This document shows positions 7,124 through 13,620 of a DNA stretch of 16,548 bases, in pieces. The stretch's first letter is position 1. Every line of letters starts with the position of its first letter. Origin of the DNA: a candidate division Zixibacteria bacterium 4484_93 (GTDB lineage: Bacteria > UBP14 > UBA6098 > 4484-93); NCBI GenBank assembly GCA_002085385.1, contig NATO01000006.1, positions 1 to 16,548 on the forward strand, read 5' to 3'. The notes below the pieces were generated by a model. It searched no databases and was not told where the DNA came from. It was given only the letters and a program-made list of their open reading frames with translations. Made by a program: the position numbers and the translations under genes.

Positions 7124-8338
7124 TTGAAAAAGTGGTGGTTAATCCCGGTTGTGATAGTTGTTCTCCTTTTGGTTCTTTCTGTTATGCGTTCTGCCAAGGG
7201 GAAGCGGATTCCTGTTATGGTTGATATAGTGAAGCGTGCAGATATATCCGAGAAGGTGTCCGCTTTTGGAAGCATCCAGCCGAAGGAGGAGGTGAATATC
7301 TCTGCGAATGTCTCTGCTCGGATAGTTCATCTGTATGTTGATGAGGGTGATACGGTCTCTTTCGGCGATACGCTTGTTCAGTTGGACAAGAAGAGGTTCG
7401 ATGCGATATATGAGCAGGCGGAGGCTTCTCTGCGCTCAGCGAGGGCACAGGCTCGGCAGGCGGAAGCGACACTCCGAAAAGCAGATGATGAGTTTGCCAG
7501 AGCAGAAACCCTTTATCAGAAAAAACTTATCTCTTATGATGACTACCTCGAGGCAAAAACATCCTTTGAGATAGCTGAGGCACAGTATCAGTCTGCCAGT
7601 GAACAGGTCAGCCGCGCCCAGGGGCAGGTTGATGAAGCCCTCGAGAACCTTAATGAAACGACAATTCTTTCTCCAACCGATGGAGTGGTTGTAGCTCTCA
7701 ATGCAAAGGAGGGCGAGATAGTGCTCGTTGGAACGATGAATAACCCGGGAACGGTTATAATGAGAATAGCAGACCTTTCCAGTATGGAGGCGAAGCTGGA
7801 GGTCGATGAATCCGATGTTGTTGACCTTGCTCCAGGGCAATCTGCAAGTGTAACGGTCGATGCCCTGCCGGATGTGACCCTGTCCGCTCGACTGATTCAG
7901 GTAGCAAACTATGCAACTACCTCTGGTGGTCAGGAACAGGTGGCGAACTTTGAGGTGCTTCTTGCTATAATGGATGACATTAGCAAGCTCCGTCCGGGTA
8001 TGAGCTGCTCGGCAGAGATAACAACGAGGGAGAAGTCGAATGTCTTGGTTGTTCCGATACAGTCCGTTGTCTACCGCGAGGGGAAAGAGGTATTGTTCGT
8101 TGTGGAGAAGGGCGTTGCGAGGGAGAAACCCGTGAAAACAGGCATTGCTGATAATGTCAACATCGAGATAGAGAGCGGCATCGAGGAGGGAGAAACGGTT
8201 ATAACAGGCAGTTATAAGGTCCTCCGCACCATTCAAGACGGCGATAAAGTCTTTCCACAGAACAGTCCCAAGAGGGGGAAACGCCTACCACATGGAGCAA
8301 AGGCGAAACTCCGTCCACCGATGCCCCGAAAAGGATAA
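7124..8338 (+). CDS. MacA-like periplasmic adaptor (membrane fusion protein) of an ABC exporter
   Basis: 404 residues starting at TTG 7124. An N-terminal membrane anchor (about 5-22, WLIPVVIVVLLLVLSV) is followed by a beta-barrel/lipoyl half-domain with GSIQPKEEVNISA (49-61). A long alpha-hairpin rich in Ala, Gln and Glu runs from about 90 to 180. The second lipoyl half has SPTDGVVVALNAKEGE (183-198), followed by beta-barrel and membrane-proximal domains ending near 375. Such adaptors sit in the periplasm, bind the MacB-type permease and bridge to an outer-membrane channel. The last 30 residues form a basic, proline-rich tail that is not typical of the family. It is the first of three exporter genes; the ATPase gene begins 4 bp after its stop. 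Substrate (macrolide, lipid, peptide or siderophore) cannot be told. Confidence 0.92.
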   Translation: MKKWWLIPVVIVVLLLVLSVMRSAKGKRIPVMVDIVKRADISEKVSAFGSIQPKEEVNISANVSARIVHLYVDEGDTVSFGDTLVQLDKKRFDAIYEQAEASLRSARAQARQAEATLRKADDEFARAETLYQKKLISYDDYLEAKTSFEIAEAQYQSASEQVSRAQGQVDEALENLNETTILSPTDGVVVALNAKEGEIVLVGTMNNPGTVIMRIADLSSMEAKLEVDESDVVDLAPGQSASVTVDALPDVTLSARLIQVANYATTSGGQEQVANFEVLLAIMDDISKLRPGMSCSAEITTREKSNVLVVPIQSVVYREGKEVLFVVEKGVAREKPVKTGIADNVNIEIESGIEEGETVITGSYKVLRTIQDGDKVFPQNSPKRGKRLPHGAKAKLRPPMPRKG

Positions 8339-8342
8339 CGAT

Positions 8343-9023
8343 ATGCTCATTCAGCTTGAGAGAGCAACCAGGATATACCTTCTCGGCGGTGAGAAGATAT
8401 ACGGATTAAGGGATGTAAATCTCTCCATCGAGAAGGGAGAGTATGTCTCTGTTATGGGACCTTCTGGCTCAGGGAAATCGACTATGCTCAATATCCTCGG
8501 TTTCCTCGACAGGTTGACATCGGGCAGATATATCTTCGACGGTGAGGATGTTTCCTCTTTGTCCGAGGAGAAGCTCGCTCGCTATCGCAATCGGACGATT
8601 GGGTTCATTTTCCAGACATTCAATCTCCTGCCGAGGATGACTGCCATTAGCAATGTCGAGCTTCCACTCATCTACCGTGGCGAGAGAAGGGATGTGAGGC
8701 TTAAGTCTGCCCGTGAAGCACTTGCCTCTGTTGGCCTTTCCGAGAGGATGTATCATAGGCCCAATGAGCTCTCCGGTGGTGAGCGACAGAGGGTGGCAAT
8801 TGCCAGAGCGGTTGTCGGCTCCCCGAGCCTGATTCTGGCTGATGAGCCAACGGGAAACTTAGACCAGGCAACAGGAGAAGAAATAATACAGATACTCGAT
8901 TCCCTCCACACTGCGGGAAATACAATAATCCTTGTCACCCATGAAGAATTCATTGCGGAGCATGCAGATAGAATAATAAGGCTCCGTGATGGCAGGATTG
9001 AGTCCGATGAGAGGGTGCGATGA
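8343..9023 (+). CDS. ABC transporter ATP-binding protein, MacB/LolD-type
   Basis: 226 residues from ATG 8343. Complete ABC motifs are present: Walker A GPSGSGKST (39-47), Q-loop FIFQTFNLL (Gln91), signature LSGGERQ (143-149), Walker B LILADEPTGNLD (163-174) and switch His200. The ...EPTGNLD ending and NLLPRMTA after the Q-loop are typical of the MacB/LolD/FtsE class. It powers the adjacent FtsX-type permease from the cytoplasmic side. The longer frame from 8292 would lie inside the adaptor gene and adds 17 non-homologous residues; ATG 8343 has AAGGA 7 bases upstream. The gene overlaps the permease by 4 bp (ATGA). Unlike E. coli MacB, ATPase and permease are separate polypeptides. Confidence 0.95.
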   Translation: MLIQLERATRIYLLGGEKIYGLRDVNLSIEKGEYVSVMGPSGSGKSTMLNILGFLDRLTSGRYIFDGEDVSSLSEEKLARYRNRTIGFIFQTFNLLPRMTAISNVELPLIYRGERRDVRLKSAREALASVGLSERMYHRPNELSGGERQRVAIARAVVGSPSLILADEPTGNLDQATGEEIIQILDSLHTAGNTIILVTHEEFIAEHADRIIRLRDGRIESDERVR

Positions 9024-10249
9024 CATACGCCGGTGTGAGAGAAAGCTTCAGAACTGCTATCTCTTCCCTCCGTGTGAGGAAGACAAGGGCGTTCTTGACC
9101 ATACTGGGTATCGTTATAGGTGTTGCAACTGTTATTGCCATTGTTTCGTTCATCGCAGGACTCGATAGAACCGTTGAGAAAGAGTTTGCAAGCATTGGTT
9201 CCAGTGTTCTCTATGTCGGCAAATACCCCTGGATATGGACGGGGAAGTGGTATGACTACCGGCGTCGCCCGGATATCACCGTCGATATTGCAGACAGATT
9301 AAGGGAACGGCTCACCTATGCTGAGTATGTCGTTCCAGAAATAAGCGACAACGGTAATGTAAATTATAGGTCAACAACGGTAGAGGATGTGGACATCGTT
9401 GGCACAAGCCAGGACTATATCTATATCGAGAGTGCGGAGGTAAAAATAGGCAGGTTTCTTTCGGAGATGGAGAATGTCCGTAAGCGACATTCTGTTGTGC
9501 TTGGCTGGGGTCTGTTCGAGGCGTTCGGCTCTGACCAGAAGATAGTTGGTAGGCGGGTCTATATAGATGGCAGACCGTTCAAGGTTGTCGGAGTTCTTGC
9601 CAGGCGAGGTAAATCGTTCGGGCAGGAAAGAGATAATATGGCTTATGTCCCGATAAATACCTTCCTTAAATATGCCAGGTATAAGCACAAAAGCTCCGTG
9701 AACATTCGCGTCAAGGGCAGAGACATTGCGGAGGTCGGGCTTCTCCGTGAAGAGCTCATCTCCACGATGAGAATCATTCGAGGCTTGAAGGGATATGAGG
9801 AGAACGATTTCTCGATAAATGAGATGAGCCAGCTTTTGGATATGTATGCCTCACAGACGAAAAATATCTACCTCGCAATGGTCTTAATCGGTGCACTCTC
9901 CCTGCTTGTCGGCGGTGTCGGTGTGATGAATATAATGCTGGTTTCTGTTACCGAGCGGACGAGGGAAATCGGTGTCAGGAAAGCACTCGGTGCAAGAAGA
10001 CACGACATTCTCATTCAATTCCTGATAGAGGCTCTCGTCCTGTGCTGGATTGGTGGTGTTATCGGAATAATACTGGGTTTCCTGATACCATTTCTGGTTT
10101 CCGCTGTAACGGAGTTCCCGTTTGCCATTTCTATTAAAGCTGTTGCAGTCGGTTTTCTCTTTACAACAGGAGTGGCTATTTTCTTTGGAATATATCCTGC
10201 AGCGAAAGCTGCAAAAAAAGACCCTATATACGCTCTAAGATATGAATAG
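9020..10249 (+). CDS. MacB-like ABC transporter permease (FtsX family)
   Basis: 409 residues with the four-helix layout of MacB permeases: TM1 about 25-47, a large periplasmic MacB_PCD domain about 48-284, then TM2 285-309, TM3 334-361 and TM4 372-394. SSLRVRKTRAFLTILGIVIGV near 16-36 and the loop TERTREIGVRKALGARRHDI at 311-330 are strong family markers; the loop is the coupling segment to the ATPase. The C-terminus, PAAKAAKKDPIYALRYE, is also typical. These type VII ABC exporters act as mechanotransmitters, pushing substrate already in the periplasm through adaptor and outer-membrane channel. It starts within the ATPase stop (ATGA) and overlaps the next gene by 8 bp. Confidence 0.95.
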   Translation: MTYAGVRESFRTAISSLRVRKTRAFLTILGIVIGVATVIAIVSFIAGLDRTVEKEFASIGSSVLYVGKYPWIWTGKWYDYRRRPDITVDIADRLRERLTYAEYVVPEISDNGNVNYRSTTVEDVDIVGTSQDYIYIESAEVKIGRFLSEMENVRKRHSVVLGWGLFEAFGSDQKIVGRRVYIDGRPFKVVGVLARRGKSFGQERDNMAYVPINTFLKYARYKHKSSVNIRVKGRDIAEVGLLREELISTMRIIRGLKGYEENDFSINEMSQLLDMYASQTKNIYLAMVLIGALSLLVGGVGVMNIMLVSVTERTREIGVRKALGARRHDILIQFLIEALVLCWIGGVIGIILGFLIPFLVSAVTEFPFAISIKAVAVGFLFTTGVAIFFGIYPAAKAAKKDPIYALRYE

Positions 10250-10865
10250 AACGCTATCAGTCTCCCTGCTGTTTCTCCTTATGTTTCTGTCGGTGGGGGC
10301 TCTTTTCTCTGCCGGGCTGGATGGACGGATTCGAGCGTTTTACCTGCCGAGTTTCTCCGTCTATGATAAAGGATCTGGCGTCTCCGGGCTTGTAACCTCA
10401 CATGATTTCTACGATAATCCAAGTCTCAGTGGTGAATTGTTATACAATTATGGGGCTTTCTCCGTTGGGTTATCCGGTGAGATTTTTTGGGGGTGTGAAA
10501 AACCGAATGAAAGCCAGAGCTCCTATTTCCATGGGGTAAATATCTCTTTTAAGGGGATATACAACTTCGAGATGACCGAGGATAACAAGCTTGTTATGCC
10601 GATGGCGATTTCCCTGGGAATGGGCTTTGGGAAGCTTACCTATCGGGCTCCCTTCGTGGAGAGGAATTTCGATGCTACATCGCCGCTTCTGGGTCTTGAG
10701 CTGGGTGTTGAAAAATTCTTTTACCACTGGCTTGCTGTCGGTGGTAGTCTTGAGTATAATTTCCTCGAATACAGTATGAAAGAACCATCCGAGGAGATAT
10801 TCCCGGATGTGAACCTATCGGCTGTCAGCATCGGTCTTGTAGTGAGAGGAAGGATAAAATTCTAA
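10242..10865 (+). CDS. Probable small outer-membrane beta-barrel protein, unknown function
   Basis: 207 residues. A clear signal peptide (MNRTLSVSLLFLLMFLSVGALFSA, cleavage near 24) is followed by alternating hydrophobic/polar stretches rich in Gly, Tyr and Phe. The end is ...GLVVRGRIKF; a terminal Phe is the usual beta-signal for outer-membrane insertion. About eight amphipathic strands could fit, the size of OmpW/OmpA-barrel-like proteins. I do not recognise a named family. It overlaps the permease gene by 8 bp, so it is made together with the exporter. It is too short to be a TolC-type channel and could be an accessory, or a target or cargo, of the system. No strong ribosome site is visible, so coupling to the permease is likely. 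Confidence 0.75.
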   Translation: MNRTLSVSLLFLLMFLSVGALFSAGLDGRIRAFYLPSFSVYDKGSGVSGLVTSHDFYDNPSLSGELLYNYGAFSVGLSGEIFWGCEKPNESQSSYFHGVNISFKGIYNFEMTEDNKLVMPMAISLGMGFGKLTYRAPFVERNFDATSPLLGLELGVEKFFYHWLAVGGSLEYNFLEYSMKEPSEEIFPDVNLSAVSIGLVVRGRIKF

Positions 10866-10885
10866 AATGACGGGAGGGAGAGAAT

Positions 10886-11083
10886 ATGGATAAGGAGTTA
10901 TCGATAACGGCTTCCATTCTTGCTTGCTCCTATAATCTTATCAGGGGCTTTAGCAAGATAGACAAACCCGGCGGCAGGGATTTTATGATCGACAGGAGGA
11001 GCGTCTGGGAGGATTTTCGGAGATTTTACAAGATGCTCCTCGATGCCGATGAGGATATGGAAAACTTCCTTAGCGACTACTGA
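10886..11083 (+). CDS. Small hypothetical protein (65 aa)
   Basis: Not recognised. The 65-residue product has a slightly hydrophobic start (ITASILACSYNLI, 7-19) and a charged helical-looking remainder with an acidic C-terminus (DADEDMENFLSDY). There is no signal peptide or membrane span. Support for it being real is a good GGGAGG about 10 bases before ATG 10886, its fit between two genes of the same strand, and its stop lying one base before the likely start of the MurJ-like gene. The role is unknown; a small regulator or partner of the flippase would be a guess. Confidence 0.55.
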   Translation: MDKELSITASILACSYNLIRGFSKIDKPGGRDFMIDRRSVWEDFRRFYKMLLDADEDMENFLSDY

Positions 11084-11084
11084 T

Positions 11085-12650
11085 TTGGGTGAAACAAAAA
11101 AGGCATCTCTTCTATTTTCTGCCGGTGGGATAAGTGTCTGTCGTGCGGTAGCGAAAGGGCTTGCCCTTTACAAGCAGGTATTAATTGCTTCTCTTTTTGG
11201 CGCGACCCGCCTTGCCGACAGCTTCTTCGTTGCCACGGCAATCCCCGAGATGCTGCTCGGTATCCTCGGCATAAACACATTCCGGGGGGTTGCCACATCT
11301 GTATTTGCTCATCTTGATGCGAAGGGTGAGCAGGAGAATATGCAGCGTCTATTCTCCTCCCTGTTTAACTTCATTCTGATATTGACTGGGGTTACTGCAT
11401 CTCTTGCTGTGGTCTTTGCACCAGCGATAATCAGTATCCTTGCGCCAGGTTTTTCCCTCGCAGACAGAGAAATTGCCGCGAAGATTGCCCGAATTGCCCT
11501 TCCTGTTCTCGTATTTCTGGGGCTTGCAAACTTTGTCTCGTCTGTCTTGAACGCTTTCCACAGGTTCTTCGTCCCTGCGTTGATACAGGTGGTCTTGAAC
11601 GCCGTGATGGTAGCCTTCATCCTCGTTTTCCACACTCGTCTCGGCATATACGCTGTTGCCTGGGGTTTTTTGTTTGGACATCTCGCCTCGCTTGTTGTTC
11701 AACTTCCATCCCTCAGAAGGTTGAGGCTCGGTATATCCACTGTTTTTGTGCCTTTCGACCCGCTAATCAGGAAAAGTTTATTGCTTGCTCTTCCGCTGTT
11801 CGTTTCGATGTTTGCTGCACAGATCTCCAACTTCTCTGTGAAGTTTTTGGGCTCTTTTCTGTCGGGTGGGAAAATTGCTGCTTTGAGCTACAGTGGATTT
11901 CTTATATCGGCTGTTATTGTCCTGGCTGCCGAGCCTTTCTTGATTGTTCTTATGCCGCGCTTTGCCAATCAGGTCGCTCTCGGCAAGCTTGATACGATGA
12001 GGGATGAACTGGCAAAATCTGTCAAGATATTTATCCTGCTCTTTTTTCCCCTTTCTGTCTGGCTTGTGCTTCTTTCTTTTCCTATTGTTCGTTTGCTTTT
12101 CCAGAGGGGTGTCTTCACACCGGAGGCAACGACTATCACATCCGCTGTGCTGGCTATCTTCTCGCTCAGGCTCTTGCCCAGTGTGCTCTCGCTCCTCTTT
12201 GTTAGGGTATTTCTCGCTATTCAGAAAACTGTTCCTGTTATGTGGGTCAATCTCTTTACATCTACTGTTCAAATCCTCCTGAACTTCATCTTAGTGGACA
12301 GTCTCGATGTAAAGGGACTTGCCATTGCCAATGCTGCTGCTGCTCTGCTTCAGATGCTTCTCTTCTGGCGCCTTGTTGACTCATCCATTGGCTTTTCCAG
12401 GGGGAAGCAGTTTATCCCATTTTTCGGGAAGGTTATTCTCGCAACTTCCCTTCTGGGAATGGGGGTGAGATTCTTTCTCAATTTTGCTGGGCGCATATCT
12501 CCACTGGGGACTGTAACAGGCTCAGTTCTTGCAGTTCTCGGTTCACTTCTTTTGGGGCTAATAATCTACTCGGCTGCCTCATTTGTACTCAAGATAAAGG
12601 AGAGTCGGGAGGTTGCTCGCAGTTTGAGGTCTATAATGGGGGTTCACTGA
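11085..12650 (+). CDS. MurJ/MviN-family lipid flippase (divergent member of the MOP superfamily)
   Basis: 521 residues from TTG 11085, hydrophobic throughout, with about 14 predicted membrane helices. The start region aligns by eye with MurJ: CRAVAKGLALYKQVLIASLFG then ADSFFVATAIPEMLLGILG, and later FHRFFVPALIQVVLNAVM and PLRSLLFQ-type loops. MurJ flips lipid II across the inner membrane for peptidoglycan synthesis. Arg20 and Asp45 match residues known to matter in E. coli MurJ, but the double Arg after the second helix is LLGILG here, and the TM7 DRL arginine is absent (SYSGFLISAV). It may therefore move another polyprenyl-linked glycan. The frame is open from ATG 11043, but that overlaps the 65-aa gene by 41 bp and adds a non-homologous 14 residues; neither start has a clear ribosome site. 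Its stop overlaps the convergent response regulator gene by 7 bp. Confidence 0.87.
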   Translation: MGETKKASLLFSAGGISVCRAVAKGLALYKQVLIASLFGATRLADSFFVATAIPEMLLGILGINTFRGVATSVFAHLDAKGEQENMQRLFSSLFNFILILTGVTASLAVVFAPAIISILAPGFSLADREIAAKIARIALPVLVFLGLANFVSSVLNAFHRFFVPALIQVVLNAVMVAFILVFHTRLGIYAVAWGFLFGHLASLVVQLPSLRRLRLGISTVFVPFDPLIRKSLLLALPLFVSMFAAQISNFSVKFLGSFLSGGKIAALSYSGFLISAVIVLAAEPFLIVLMPRFANQVALGKLDTMRDELAKSVKIFILLFFPLSVWLVLLSFPIVRLLFQRGVFTPEATTITSAVLAIFSLRLLPSVLSLLFVRVFLAIQKTVPVMWVNLFTSTVQILLNFILVDSLDVKGLAIANAAAALLQMLLFWRLVDSSIGFSRGKQFIPFFGKVILATSLLGMGVRFFLNFAGRISPLGTVTGSVLAVLGSLLLGLIIYSAASFVLKIKESREVARSLRSIMGVH

Positions 12651-13588
12651 ATAACGACTCTTAGAAGCTCAAGAACATCCTTATCCCACCAACCCTTCCT
12701 GGTTTCTTCTTCTAAAATCTGGATAGCCTCGCTTGGTGTGTATCTTTTGCGATATGGCCTATCGGTGGTGAGAGCATCGTAGACATCGGATACGGAGATA
12801 ATCCTCGTGTACAGCGAGATATCATCTCCGCTTTTTCCGTTCGGGTATCCGGAACCATCCAGATGTTCGTGGTGCGACTCGATAACATCGAGTAGTTCCC
12901 CGGGGGATGGCAGGCTCTCGCATATCTGCCGTCCAATGATGGGATGCTTTCTTATTAGCTTCCACTCGGCAGGTTCAAGCCTGCCTGGCTTGTGTAGTAT
13001 GGTGTCGCTTATACCTATCTTTCCGATGTCGTGCAGGTCTGCGGCCCAGCTGAGAAGATTTATCTCATCCTTTGTTAGCTTCATTCTGACGGCAATCTTC
13101 CCTGCAATCCTTCCTACCCTCTCTGAGTGCCCGTGGGTGTAAGGGTCCTTTGCCTCTACGGTTCTGGCAAGGGTAACAAGCACCTTCTCCATCCCCACAA
13201 GCTTATCGTTTAGCATCTTCTGCTTGAGAAGAGAACGTATCCTCACTCCCAGAAGCTTCATATTGAACGGCTTGGTGAAAAAATCGTCGGCTCCTATCTC
13301 GAATGCTCGAATGTTGTTCTCTAAATCCTTAAGTCCGGTGATGAAAACAATCGGTATCCTCCGTGTCTTCTCATCCCCCTTGAGTTTTTCTGCCACCTTG
13401 TAACCGTCCATACCCGGCATCATTATATCGAGCATCACAAGGTCGGGTGAGTGCAATTCGACCTTTTTCAGGGCATCTTCACCGTTTGTGGAGGTTATAA
13501 CATTGTATCCTAATGATATAACAATCCGCTTAAGCAGGTCTATATTTATCTGCTGGTCGTCCACTACAAGAATGAGTGGCTTCTTCAA
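12644..13588 (-). CDS. Response regulator with HD-GYP domain (RpfG-type)
   Basis: 314 residues. An N-terminal receiver domain (about 4-122) has acidic pair Asp10/Asp11, phosphoacceptor Asp54 in VMLDIMMPGMDG, Thr84 and Lys106. An HD-GYP domain (about 133-310) follows, with THGHSERV (151-158), HDIGK (186-190), HHEHLDGSGYPNG (239-251) and SDVYDALTTDRPYR (267-280). All metal-ligand positions and the GYP motif look intact, so cyclic-di-GMP phosphodiesterase activity is expected, controlled by phosphorylation. The start is TTG 13588, with AAGGGAG 5-6 bases upstream. It follows the hybrid kinase gene by 32 bp and is its probable output. The 3' end overlaps the convergent MurJ-like gene. Confidence 0.95.
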   Translation of the reverse strand: MKKPLILVVDDQQINIDLLKRIVISLGYNVITSTNGEDALKKVELHSPDLVMLDIMMPGMDGYKVAEKLKGDEKTRRIPIVFITGLKDLENNIRAFEIGADDFFTKPFNMKLLGVRIRSLLKQKMLNDKLVGMEKVLVTLARTVEAKDPYTHGHSERVGRIAGKIAVRMKLTKDEINLLSWAADLHDIGKIGISDTILHKPGRLEPAEWKLIRKHPIIGRQICESLPSPGELLDVIESHHEHLDGSGYPNGKSGDDISLYTRIISVSDVYDALTTDRPYRKRYTPSEAIQILEEETRKGWWDKDVLELLRVVIQ

Positions 13589-13620
13589 CCTTTCTCCCTT
13601 ACTCTATGCCAAAGAGCAGT

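Noticed and set aside
7436..8236. Minus-strand open frame of 266 codons
   Set aside because: Shadow of the MacA-like adaptor; low-complexity composition and no motif.
8292..8342. Earlier ATG for the ABC ATPase
   Set aside because: It lies inside the adaptor gene, lacks a ribosome site and adds non-homologous residues; ATG 8343 has AAGGA at a good distance.
12968..12985. GGCAGG/CCTGCC hairpin
   Set aside because: It lies inside the HD-GYP coding sequence with no T-run after it; probably coincidental codon pattern.
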